The translations under genes and the position numbers were made by a program. The notes beneath the pieces are model-generated. The model was given only the letters and a program-made list of their open reading frames with translations, made no database searches and was not told where the DNA came from. 21,459 nt of DNA from an uncultured Caryophanales bacterium (GTDB lineage Bacteria > Bacillota_I > Bacilli_A > RF39 > UBA660), in NCBI GenBank assembly GCA_946402785.1, contig CAMIXP010000005.1, forward strand, positions 1 to 21,459, read 5' to 3'. Shown here piece by piece: positions 1 to 7,519 of the stretch (positions are counted from its first letter, which is position 1; each line of letters begins with the position of its first letter).

Positions 1-520
1 ATTCAAAATAACTTTGTGGATGAGCACATACTGGACATACAGCAGGAGCTTTCTTTCCTACAACAACATGTCCACAGTTTCTACAAATCCAAATAGAATC
101 TCCATCTCTAGAGAATACAACAGCATCTTCAATGTTCTTTAATAATTTACGATATCTTTCTTCATGATGTTTTTCAATTTCACCTACTGCTCTAAATTTA
201 GCAGCGATTGCTTTAAATCCTTCTTCTTCAGCAGTTTTAGCAAATCCTTCATACATATCAGTCCACTCATAGTTTTCACCTTCAGCAGCAGCTAAAAGAT
301 TTTCAACAGTAGAAGGAACTTCTCCACCGTGTAGTTCTTTAAACCACATTTTAGCATGTTCTTTTTCATTATTAGCAGTTTCTTCAAAGATAGCAGCAAT
401 TTGCTCATATCCATCTTTTTTAGCTTTAGATGCAAAATAAGTATATTTGTTTCTAGCCTGACTTTCTCCTGCAAAAGCAGCTAATAAATTTTGTTCTGTT
501 TTACTTCCTTTTAATTCCAT
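1..520 (-). CDS. rbr: Rubrerythrin (3' end cut by window edge)
   Basis: Non-haem iron protein that reduces peroxide in the cytoplasm of anaerobes. 173 residues are visible, close to the usual length of about 180-190, so only a few C-terminal residues are missing. The N-terminal ferritin-like four-helix domain carries the di-iron ligand pattern: GES with Glu19, NEKEH at 51-55 and GEIEKHH at 113-118. The C-terminal rubredoxin-like domain has two CxxC knuckles (Cys146/149 and Cys162/165). The ATG at 518-520 is preceded by GAGGT at 527-531 with a six-base spacer. The gene has its own promoter (556-584) and is separated from the upstream unit by a terminator, so it is probably monocistronic. The family assignment is secure; peroxide defence is inferred from the family. 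Confidence 0.96.
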   Translation of the reverse strand, partial: MELKGSKTEQNLLAAFAGESQARNKYTYFASKAKKDGYEQIAAIFEETANNEKEHAKMWFKELHGGEVPSTVENLLAAAEGENYEWTDMYEGFAKTAEEEGFKAIAAKFRAVGEIEKHHEERYRKLLKNIEDAVVFSRDGDSIWICRNCGHVVVGKKAPAVCPVCAHPQSYFE

Positions 521-555
521 AATCATACCTCGTTTCTTTTTTGAATTACAACCTT

Positions 556-584
556 ATTATATATAAAATAGAGAAAAATCTCAA
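556..584 (-). promoter_or_regulatory. Promoter of rubrerythrin gene
   Basis: On the minus strand, TTGAGA (579-584) and a perfect TATAAT (556-561) are separated by 17 bases. The -10 box lies 35 bases upstream of the ATG. The promoter starts only a few bases after the terminator of the preceding unit. No obvious operator such as a PerR box was recognised. Confidence 0.8.
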
Positions 585-586
585 TA

Positions 587-614
587 CAAAAAAGAAGAAC
601 TTAATCTTCTTTTT
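587..614 (-). terminator. Intrinsic terminator of the lon unit, overlapping the CDS end
   Basis: A 10-bp inverted repeat (605-614 pairing with 589-598) has a six-base loop and is followed by a short U-run in the transcript. The 5' arm lies inside the last codons of the gene ending at 601, and the stop codon is in the loop. The stem has only two G-C pairs, so its strength is uncertain. Confidence 0.65.
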
Positions 615-1287
615 GCATTAAACTCAAGATACCTTCTTTTGCTTTTTTAATATGTTTTTTACGAGTACTTAAAACAGGTGCATGCTTTCCTGCTTGATCC
701 AAAACTTCAATAGCTCGACGATTAATTTCAGGATCTTGAAAGAACTCAGGAACAGCCTTCATTAAATAATTAAGAGAATAAACATTATGTTCTTCATCTG
801 CTAAATTAGCCTGTTTTCCTTCCATTAAATAACGAAATACATAAGCATCATAAGCAATTGATTTCAACATATCTTCTGTACAACGAAATTTTGTTTCTCT
901 TGCTTCTTCTTGAAAAGCTAAGTAATCTTTACGAAGTTCATTGGCAAGCTCTTCTGAATATCCTTGTACTCCGTGAATATATTCAATAATATCATTAACA
1001 CAATCTCGAACAGATAAATATTCCTCTGGGTTTTCTTCTCCAGGTACTCTCTTCATATCATCAAAATCAAAACGATGAATATTAATGACACTTAAAATTT
1101 TATGAAGAAAAACATCAGAGAACAATAGAAATCCGCTATCTACTTGCGTTAGTAAAGCAACAGAATCCAAAAAAGCTAAATAAGCACCATAATTTTGATA
1201 TAACTTCATCAAATCACTCTCTGTAATATAACAAAGATGGTTTTTCAACATAACTAAATTGTTAAAGTCCATTAACTCTTCAGACAT
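601..1287 (-). CDS. Hypothetical protein co-transcribed with lon
   Basis: A 228-residue, mostly helical, soluble, acidic protein. There is no signal peptide, membrane segment or motif I recognise. The ATG at 1285-1287 follows AAAGGAGC (AGGAG at 1293-1297). This ribosome site sits directly against the lon stop codon at 1299-1301, leaving an 11-base gap. The gene is therefore almost certainly translated from the lon transcript, and the terminator at its end closes that unit. A second in-frame Met at residue 6 is a poorer start because the spacing would be too long. A role linked to Lon proteolysis, such as an adaptor or a stress function, is only a guess from position. Confidence 0.85.
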   Translation of the reverse strand: MSEELMDFNNLVMLKNHLCYITESDLMKLYQNYGAYLAFLDSVALLTQVDSGFLLFSDVFLHKILSVINIHRFDFDDMKRVPGEENPEEYLSVRDCVNDIIEYIHGVQGYSEELANELRKDYLAFQEEARETKFRCTEDMLKSIAYDAYVFRYLMEGKQANLADEEHNVYSLNYLMKAVPEFFQDPEINRRAIEVLDQAGKHAPVLSTRKKHIKKAKEGILSLMQKED

Positions 1288-1298
1288 AAAAGCTCCTT

Positions 1299-3590
1299 TT
1301 AATGAAATAGTTTTTTGTAGATATCCATATAATTTTCAACCATAATAAATTGAATATCTTTGCGAATATCCTCTGGGATATCATCCAAGTCTTTTTCATT
1401 TTCTTTTGGAATAAATACTTTTTTAATATTAGCTCTATGAGCACCAATCACTTTTTCTTTTAAACCACCAATTCCAAGAACTCTACCTCTTAAGGTAATT
1501 TCTCCTGTCATGGCAACACTTTTATCCACACATTGATTCTTAAACAAACTAATAAGTGTTGTGGTCATCGTAACACCAGCAGATGGACCATCTTTATTAA
1601 CAGCCCCTTCTGGAACATGTACGTGAATATCTTGTTTTTCAATCGTTTTGGAGTCAATTCCAAATAAATCCATATTTGCTTTGATATAGTCAAGAGCAAT
1701 ATGACAAGACTCTTGCATAACATCTCCTAAAGAACCTGTTAAAGTAAGTTCTCCTTTTCCTTTAAACATGGTAGCTTCCACAGGAAGAATATCTCCACCA
1801 AATACCGTATAAGCCATTCCATTAACAACACCAATTTCTTTAGAGTTATCATTTTCCATATAATAATATTTTTTCTTACCTAAATATTCTTCAATCATAT
1901 CTTCATTAATATGATAGAAAACTTGATCTTGATTCAATAAAATATTTTTAACAATCTTTCTAAATAAAGTCGCAATCGTTCTTTCTAATTCACGAACTCC
2001 TGCTTCTTTTGTATAATGACGAATAATGGTCATAATAGCATCATCATCTACTTGTACTTGTAAAGGAGTAAGTCCATGTTCTTCTAATTCTTTTGGAATT
2101 AAATGTTGTTTCGCAATATCTAATTTTTCATACTCTGTATAACTAGAAATATTAATAATCTCTAAACGATCTCGTAATTCATATGGAATTTGTTCCACGT
2201 AATTGGCAGTCGCAATAAACATAACTTTAGATAAATCAAAATCTTCTTCAATATAATGATCAGAGAATTTACTATTTTGTTCTGGATCTAATACTTCCAA
2301 TAAACTACTAGCAGGATCTCCCTTAATATCTTTCGTCATCTTATCAATTTCATCGATAATGAAGACTGGATTCGTTGTACCTGCTCTTCGAATACCTTGA
2401 ATGATACGTCCAGGATTGGCTCCAATATAAGTTCTTCTATGTCCAACGATCTCCGCCTCATCGTTAATTCCACCAACACTAATCTTAGCAGATTTACGAT
2501 TTAAACTTTTCGCAATACTTAAAGCAAGCGATGTTTTACCAACACCAGGAGGACCTACTAAACATAAAATAGGACTTCTTAGATTATTCGTATTTTGTTT
2601 AACCGCAAGATACTCTAAAATACGGTCTTTTACTTCCTCTAAACCATAGTGAGAAGAATCCAAAATATTTTTAACTTTATTTAAATCATCTGTATCTTTC
2701 GTGTAATTATTCCATGGTAGATGAATCATCCAATCCAAGTATTCACGAACCATACCTAATTCAGGAGAATTACTATTTAAACTTTCATATCGATCTAATT
2801 CTCTCTTGATTTTTTCTTTTACTTTGGCATTACATTTTAATTTAGATATTTTCTTAGAAAGAGTTTCAATTTCAGAATCTTTATTATTTCCTTCTCCTAA
2901 CTCTTTCTGCATTAATCGAATTTTTTCACGCAAGAAATATTCTTTTTGCGTATTATCTAATTCTTTTTCAACTTCACTTTCAATTCTTTGTTCTAACTCT
3001 ACAAACTTTAAATCACGATTCATATCTTCCATCAAATATTTCGCTCTTTGAATCGGATCAATTGTTGTTACATATTTCTTTTTATCTTCATATTGAATCG
3101 GTAAAAAACTAGCAATTAAGTCACATAAATCATTTAAACTATCAATACCATGTAATTGACTCATAATGGCATTACCCATATATGGTACTTTCGCAACATA
3201 GTTTTCTAAAGACTTAATTAAAATACTGAAGTAGTTTTTAGACTCTTCTGGTTCTTCTATTTCTACTTCACGATAATCCGCTTTGTAATAATAACCATCT
3301 TCCGTAATGGAAGTAAGTTCAACCCTCTCTATTCCTTCAATTACAATTCTCGTTTTACCATTTGGAACATGCATTTTTAATTTTAAACGTCCCAAAGTTC
3401 CATATTTCGGAAAAGAAGTAAGTGAAATATCCCCTTCTCCAATAGGATTAACGATAATCATTAAATTATCTTCAATTTGATCAACGATATCTACCATCTG
3501 TTTATCATAGTTGTTATCATATTCAATACGCACTTCGTTATTTGGAAAGATAACCATATCATTAATGATTAAGACGAGTAATTTATTCAA
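1299..3590 (-). CDS. lon: ATP-dependent protease La (LonA)
   Basis: Cytoplasmic AAA+ serine protease that degrades misfolded and regulatory proteins. It has 763 residues, the normal LonA size. Domains in order: an N-terminal substrate-binding LAN domain (about 1-185), a coiled-coil linker, and the AAA+ module with Walker A GPPGVGKT (346-353) and Walker B VFIIDEID (409-416). The C-terminal protease domain has catalytic Ser670 in KDGPSAG and Lys713 in GLKEKV, so both members of the Ser-Lys dyad are present. I chose TTG at 3588-3590 because GGAGGTGA (3598-3605) lies just upstream. The earlier TTG at 3614 would sit about seven bases after the likely transcription start and has no ribosome site. 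lon has its own promoter and is followed within 11 bases by an unknown gene. Confidence 0.97.
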   Translation of the reverse strand: MNKLLVLIINDMVIFPNNEVRIEYDNNYDKQMVDIVDQIEDNLMIIVNPIGEGDISLTSFPKYGTLGRLKLKMHVPNGKTRIVIEGIERVELTSITEDGYYYKADYREVEIEEPEESKNYFSILIKSLENYVAKVPYMGNAIMSQLHGIDSLNDLCDLIASFLPIQYEDKKKYVTTIDPIQRAKYLMEDMNRDLKFVELEQRIESEVEKELDNTQKEYFLREKIRLMQKELGEGNNKDSEIETLSKKISKLKCNAKVKEKIKRELDRYESLNSNSPELGMVREYLDWMIHLPWNNYTKDTDDLNKVKNILDSSHYGLEEVKDRILEYLAVKQNTNNLRSPILCLVGPPGVGKTSLALSIAKSLNRKSAKISVGGINDEAEIVGHRRTYIGANPGRIIQGIRRAGTTNPVFIIDEIDKMTKDIKGDPASSLLEVLDPEQNSKFSDHYIEEDFDLSKVMFIATANYVEQIPYELRDRLEIINISSYTEYEKLDIAKQHLIPKELEEHGLTPLQVQVDDDAIMTIIRHYTKEAGVRELERTIATLFRKIVKNILLNQDQVFYHINEDMIEEYLGKKKYYYMENDNSKEIGVVNGMAYTVFGGDILPVEATMFKGKGELTLTGSLGDVMQESCHIALDYIKANMDLFGIDSKTIEKQDIHVHVPEGAVNKDGPSAGVTMTTTLISLFKNQCVDKSVAMTGEITLRGRVLGIGGLKEKVIGAHRANIKKVFIPKENEKDLDDIPEDIRKDIQFIMVENYMDIYKKLFH

Positions 3591-3626
3591 GGATAGTTCA
3601 CCTCCAAATAGCAAATACTGCTTACT

Positions 3627-3654
3627 ATTATATATGGAAAAATATTTTTTTCAA
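3627..3654 (-). promoter_or_regulatory. Promoter of lon
   Basis: TTGAAA (3649-3654) and TATAAT (3627-3632) are 16 bases apart on the minus strand. A strongly A/T-rich stretch upstream (about 3656-3714) could act as an UP element. I see no CIRCE and no CtsR-type direct repeat here, so heat control of lon is not evident from the sequence. The implied start site near 3620 supports the TTG start at 3590. Confidence 0.75.
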
Positions 3655-3714
3655 GGAAATAAACCCTTTTTTTTACTTTTTTTAACAACCATTTTTATTA
3701 TAAAAAAATTTTAT

Positions 3715-3743
3715 AAAAAAAAAGTAACAACGTTACTTTTTTT
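3715..3743 (-). terminator. Intrinsic terminator of tig
   Basis: A 12-bp inverted repeat (3732-3743 pairing with 3717-3728) with a three-base loop. The core is GTAAC/GTTAC flanked by A- and T-runs. The upstream arm begins inside the TAA stop of tig (3742-3744). The A/T symmetry could allow function in both directions, but no + strand gene is nearby. Confidence 0.8.
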
Positions 3744-5055
3744 ATTTATTATATTCCTTTAAAAGATCAATTGTTTTACGAACTTCAAGGTCATATTTGA
3801 TGAATTCTTCTCCACCAAATTGCTTTAAGAATTCGTCTTTTTTCATTTGATATCTTTCAGCTAATTCTTCTGTTTCTTTCTTGATTTCTTCCTCTGTTAC
3901 TTCTACTTTTTCAAGTACAGCAATTTCATCTAACATCGTACGATATAAAACATTCTTGAAAGCTTCTGTTTCCATTTGACTTCTTAATGCTTTTTCATCT
4001 GTACCAGAGAATTGATAATAAACCTCTAATGAAATTCCTTGCATTCTCATTTGTTCTTCAAAGCGACCCATTAAACGATCAACTTCTTGTTGAACTAATG
4101 CTTCTGGAATATCAACTTCTACGTTCTTAGCAACTGCTTCTAATAATTCATCCACATATTTATTTTCAACATCTACTTCTTTTTCAGCAGCAATATGTTC
4201 CTTCATATGTTCTCTTAATGATTTTTCATCATGAACATCATCAATTGCTAAATCTTCAAAGAAATCTTCATCTAATTCACGAGCCTTCTTCTCTTTGATT
4301 TCATTTACTTTTACTTTGAATACAACTTCTTTACCAGCTAATTCTTTAGCGCCATAGTCTTCTGGGAAAGTAACATGTAAATCTTTTTCTTCTCCCACTT
4401 TCATACCAATAACTTGTTCTTCAAATCCTGGAATAAAAGTATGAGAACCAATCTCTAGAGAATAGTTTTCTCCTTTTCCACCTGGGAATGCTACTCCATT
4501 ATCAAATCCTTCGAAATCAATAATAGCAACATTACCATCTTCTACTTTACCATCTTTTGCAACTAATTCAGTATATCTTTCAAGTAAGTGTCCAATTTCA
4601 TGATCAATTTCTTCATCTGTTACTTCTACTTTTTCAGGTTTAATTCCTAATCCCTTATACTTCTTAATAACAACTTCTGGTTTCGTAGTAATTTTAAATT
4701 CATAAGTAACACCATCTGCAGAAAGATCTTTTAAATTAACATCAGGTTGTACAATAGGTTCTAATTTAGAATCAGCCATAGCTTTCATATAAGCTTCTGG
4801 TACAACTTCATCAGCTGCTTCTAAATATAATGCTTCTTTTCCAAACTTTTTCTCAAAAACACTTCTTGGTACTTTTCCTGGACGGAATCCATCTACTTTT
4901 ACAGTTTTTTGTTTTTTAGCAAAAGCCTTATCTAAAGCTGCTTCCCATTCTTTACCTTCAATTCTAACTTCTACAAGATGTTCATTTGTTTTCTTTGTTT
5001 CTTTTTTTGTTTTTGTTTCTTTAACTTCTTTTGTTTCTTCTTTCTTTTTTGCCAT
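3742..5055 (-). CDS. tig: Trigger factor (ribosome-associated chaperone/PPIase)
   Basis: Ribosome-bound chaperone that meets nascent chains at the exit tunnel and has peptidyl-prolyl isomerase activity. It has 437 residues from the chosen start. The ribosome-binding signature GFRPGKVP is at 56-63. An FKBP-type PPIase domain follows (roughly 155-245, including the PGFEEQ segment). The long helical C-terminal substrate-binding domain runs to the end. The ATG at 5053-5055 is preceded by GGAGG (5063-5067); the longer reading frame to 5106 would run into the promoter. Oddly, residues 1-24 are a Lys/Glu/Thr-rich low-complexity tail. This replaces the first beta-strand of the usual N-terminal domain and shifts the signature about 13 residues downstream relative to E. 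coli. The gene is monocistronic, with its own promoter and terminator. Confidence 0.96.
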   Translation of the reverse strand: MAKKKEETKEVKETKTKKETKKTNEHLVEVRIEGKEWEAALDKAFAKKQKTVKVDGFRPGKVPRSVFEKKFGKEALYLEAADEVVPEAYMKAMADSKLEPIVQPDVNLKDLSADGVTYEFKITTKPEVVIKKYKGLGIKPEKVEVTDEEIDHEIGHLLERYTELVAKDGKVEDGNVAIIDFEGFDNGVAFPGGKGENYSLEIGSHTFIPGFEEQVIGMKVGEEKDLHVTFPEDYGAKELAGKEVVFKVKVNEIKEKKARELDEDFFEDLAIDDVHDEKSLREHMKEHIAAEKEVDVENKYVDELLEAVAKNVEVDIPEALVQQEVDRLMGRFEEQMRMQGISLEVYYQFSGTDEKALRSQMETEAFKNVLYRTMLDEIAVLEKVEVTEEEIKKETEELAERYQMKKDEFLKQFGGEEFIKYDLEVRKTIDLLKEYNK

Positions 5056-5077
5056 ATACATCCCTCCAACGTCTAAT

Positions 5078-5106
5078 ATTATATCGTATATTTGATTTGA
5101 AAACAA
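5078..5106 (-). promoter_or_regulatory. Promoter of tig
   Basis: A perfect TATAAT (5078-5083) has a weak TTGTTT -35 box (5101-5106) 17 bases upstream. The -10 box is 22 bases before the ATG, so the leader is very short, only about 15 bases, but holds the GGAGG site. Confidence 0.65.
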
Positions 5107-5120
5107 CCAATTTTATATGA

Positions 5121-5144
5121 AAAAAACTTTCCAAAGAAAGTTTT
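5121..5144 (-). terminator. Intrinsic terminator of the seven-gene operon
   Basis: A 9-bp inverted repeat (5136-5144 pairing with 5123-5131) with a four-base loop, followed by a run of U. The upstream arm includes two bases of the TAA stop at 5143-5145. Confidence 0.8.
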
Positions 5145-5964
5145 ATTCACCAATCTTAACAGATGACAATCCATAGCCACCCTTACTGTCTTTCTTAAAA
5201 GTATAAGTTGTAACTGGAATTTGATCTTTTACTTTTTCATAAACATCATCATAAGAAGTATGTTCAGGATCATCTGTCTTATATAATACTTCTCCACCTG
5301 GTGTTTGATAGTATTCATTAGATGGTCCACAAACACTACAAGTTGGACCATAAAGAACTTTCATTTGAATCATTAATTCATTCTTCGTTTCATTACGATT
5401 AGCAGCTACAAAGTATTCTTGAGAATGATTAACACTCTTTCCACCATGACCATGAGTACCATATCGATGATAAGTAGTACCATCAAACCTATATAAATCA
5501 CCCTCACTGCATCCACATTGAATAGTTTCATCTTGATAAGAATAATCATTACCAAAGATATAAGATACATATTCTTTCATTTGTTCTTTTGAAATATCAC
5601 TTTCCGTATCAGCTTTTCCTTCTTCTTTAGCAATCATCCAAGCACCATACAATAAATCTTGATTACTTACTTTTTCAGATTCTAACAATGCAGGAATATA
5701 AAAAGTATTAGCATAATGAATTACTTTCTTATAAGCAGTAATTTCGTCTTCACTGACTTCAACAATCGTATCTTTTACTTCTTCTTTCGCATCTTTTTCT
5801 TCTGTGTTAGGAGTATTTGTATCCTTCTTTTGTAACATAGGAGGTACTAAAACACCAATTCCAATTCCGATGATTAATACAACTACTAATGCAACAACAA
5901 TCCATACTCCAGAACTTTTTTTAGCCTCTTCTTTTTTAACTTCTTCCATTTTATTCTCTTCCAT
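5143..5964 (-). CDS. Membrane-anchored extracytoplasmic protein, Cys/His-rich, unknown function
   Basis: A 273-residue protein with a short Lys/Glu-rich cytoplasmic N-terminus, one hydrophobic segment at about 19-40 and an extracytoplasmic remainder. An acidic linker (about 47-72) leads to a globular part. This part contains a CGC pair (Cys150/152), a His-rich stretch (about 166-180) and a CSVC pair (Cys209/212). The Cys and His clusters could bind metal or form disulfides, but I do not recognise the family. The ATG follows AAGGAGA, which overlaps the galE stop codon; the intergenic gap is 11 bases. It is the last gene of the operon that includes galE, and a terminator overlaps its stop. An envelope location is well supported; any role in sugar or wall metabolism is inference. 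Confidence 0.88.
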   Translation of the reverse strand: MEENKMEEVKKEEAKKSSGVWIVVALVVVLIIGIGIGVLVPPMLQKKDTNTPNTEEKDAKEEVKDTIVEVSEDEITAYKKVIHYANTFYIPALLESEKVSNQDLLYGAWMIAKEEGKADTESDISKEQMKEYVSYIFGNDYSYQDETIQCGCSEGDLYRFDGTTYHRYGTHGHGGKSVNHSQEYFVAANRNETKNELMIQMKVLYGPTCSVCGPSNEYYQTPGGEVLYKTDDPEHTSYDDVYEKVKDQIPVTTYTFKKDSKGGYGLSSVKIGE

Positions 5965-5975
5965 AAAAACTCTCC

Positions 5976-6989
5976 TTATTTATTTTCTTCGTTTTGTTTC
6001 AAAATGAAATTGTAAGAATCTCTCATCATGTCTTCTAATCCTAGTTCTGCTTTCCATCCAAGTTCTCTTTCAGCTTTTGATGGATCAGCATAACAACTAG
6101 CAATATCTCCAGGTCTTCTTCCAACAATCTTATATGGTACTTTTACACCATTTACTTTTTCAAAATTCGTAACCATATCAAGTACACTATAACCAGTTCC
6201 TGTACCTAAGTTATAGATAAATACACCTTCATCATTTAATGCTTTCTTTAAAGCACTTAAATGACCTTTTGCTAAATCAACAACATGGATATAGTCTCTA
6301 ACTCCTGTTCCATCTGGTGTATCATAATCATCTCCAAAGATACTTAACATTTCTAATTCACCAGAAGCAACGCGTACAATATAAGGCATTAAATTATTTG
6401 GAATACCATTTGGTTTTTCTCCAATTAATCCTGTCTTATGAGCTCCAATTGGATTGAAGTATCTCAAGATAACAGGTGTGAATTTTGGATTCGCAATATG
6501 AATATCTTGTAGAATTCTCTCAATCATTAACTTGGTAGTTCCATAAGGATTAGTCGTTCCTCCTACTCTACAATCTTCTGTAAGTGGTAATCTCTCAGGA
6601 TCTCCATAAACAGTTGCAGAAGAAGAGAAAATAAATTTATAACATTCATGTTCTAACATTTTCTTACATAAGTGAAGAGTAGAACCTAAATTATTTTCAT
6701 AATACATAATTGGTTGTTGAACAGATTCTCCAACTGCTTTATAACCAGCAAAATGGATAACAGCATCAATCTTATGTTTCGTAAAGATTTCCTCTAAGAC
6801 TTCTTCATCACAAACATTGTTTTCATAGAAATCAAAATCTTTTCCTGTAATTTCTTTAATCTTGTCATATACATCTCTACTAGAATTAGATAAGTCATCA
6901 ATAACAACGACTTCATAATCTTCATCTAATAATTCCACAACAGCATGACTACCAATGTAACCAAGTCCCCCAGTAACTAATATTTTCAT
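5976..6989 (-). CDS. galE: UDP-glucose 4-epimerase
   Basis: NAD-dependent short-chain dehydrogenase-type enzyme that interconverts UDP-glucose and UDP-galactose, supplying precursors for surface polysaccharides and galactose use. It has 337 residues, the normal length. The Rossmann glycine motif GGLGYIG is at 7-13. The catalytic serine region SSSATVYG is at 122-129 and the YxxxK dyad is Tyr149/Lys153. The conserved RYFNPIGAH segment follows. The ATG sits immediately after the TAG of the Nudix gene, and its GGAGG site lies within the end of that gene, so the two are translationally coupled. No other Leloir-pathway gene is nearby, which favours an anabolic envelope role. A related 4-epimerase specificity, for example UDP-GlcNAc, cannot be excluded. 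Confidence 0.96.
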   Translation of the reverse strand: MKILVTGGLGYIGSHAVVELLDEDYEVVVIDDLSNSSRDVYDKIKEITGKDFDFYENNVCDEEVLEEIFTKHKIDAVIHFAGYKAVGESVQQPIMYYENNLGSTLHLCKKMLEHECYKFIFSSSATVYGDPERLPLTEDCRVGGTTNPYGTTKLMIERILQDIHIANPKFTPVILRYFNPIGAHKTGLIGEKPNGIPNNLMPYIVRVASGELEMLSIFGDDYDTPDGTGVRDYIHVVDLAKGHLSALKKALNDEGVFIYNLGTGTGYSVLDMVTNFEKVNGVKVPYKIVGRRPGDIASCYADPSKAERELGWKAELGLEDMMRDSYNFILKQNEENK

Positions 6990-7508
6990 CTAAAAACCTC
7001 CATATACTTCATTATATATTTCCACAACGTGAATCATTTCACGTCCTATATTAGGATCTATCATATCATCCTCAATACTCTTTTTCAAGAAATTCTCTAA
7101 ATCAGCAAATACAACATAGAATAAATTAAAATCCGTTGCAAGTTCTAATTCATCATAATGAGTTTCTTGATAATTAGGAGTATCATCTGTCATAAAACGA
7201 TAATAGAAAATCGTATTTAATACTTTCTTACCTGTACCAAAATAATTATTATCATATGTTTTGATACATAAGAATGGTGGCTCTGTAATTTTAACATCAA
7301 TTCCTGTTTCTTCTTTTATTTCACGAAGCATACATTCATCATTCGTTTCATCTCCATCAACATGTCCACCTGGAAATTGATAGGTATGATTGTTATGAGC
7401 TAAAAGGATTTTTCCTTTAGAATTCAAAATAAGTCCTTTTACACGAACAACCTTATCCTCCATATCATCGTCTGTTAATTGATGATCATTAAAAATTATT
7501 TCTTTCAT
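6990..7508 (-). CDS. Nudix hydrolase
   Basis: Pyrophosphohydrolase of the Nudix family, acting on nucleoside diphosphates linked to another moiety. The 172-residue protein contains a complete Nudix box at residues 48-70: Gly, five residues, Glu, seven residues, REIKEETGI. All metal-binding glutamates are present. The chosen ATG at 7506-7508 has AAGGGGA just upstream with a six-base spacer. A longer reading frame from 7538 would overlap the upstream gene and lacks a good ribosome site. The gap to the upstream metallopeptidase-like gene is 11 bases, and the stop TAG abuts the galE ATG. Next to galE, a nucleotide-sugar or NDP-type substrate is plausible but unproven. Confidence 0.92.
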   Translation of the reverse strand: MKEIIFNDHQLTDDDMEDKVVRVKGLILNSKGKILLAHNNHTYQFPGGHVDGDETNDECMLREIKEETGIDVKITEPPFLCIKTYDNNYFGTGKKVLNTIFYYRFMTDDTPNYQETHYDELELATDFNLFYVVFADLENFLKKSIEDDMIDPNIGREMIHVVEIYNEVYGGF

Positions 7509-7519
7509 AATATTCCCCT

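Noticed and set aside
292..474. Minus-strand 60-residue frame inside rubrerythrin
   Set aside because: It is an out-of-frame shadow of the rubrerythrin gene, whose own frame shows all iron ligands and both CxxC pairs.
3591..3614. Longer lon start at TTG 3614
   Set aside because: It sits only a few bases after the likely transcription start and includes the GGAGGTGA ribosome site within the coding region; TTG at 3590 has ideal spacing.
3655..3714. Possible small RNA or second promoter in the A/T-rich lon-tig gap
   Set aside because: Several TATAAT-like strings occur by composition alone, with no paired -35 box or stable structure besides the tig terminator.
2806..3762. Plus-strand frames over lon and the lon-tig gap
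   Set aside because: No ribosome site or recognisable protein; they reflect low-complexity A/T-rich sequence opposite real genes and a terminator.
4977..5050. Pyrimidine-rich tract on the + strand as a regulatory element
   Set aside because: It is explained by Lys/Glu/Thr codons of the trigger factor tail on the other strand.
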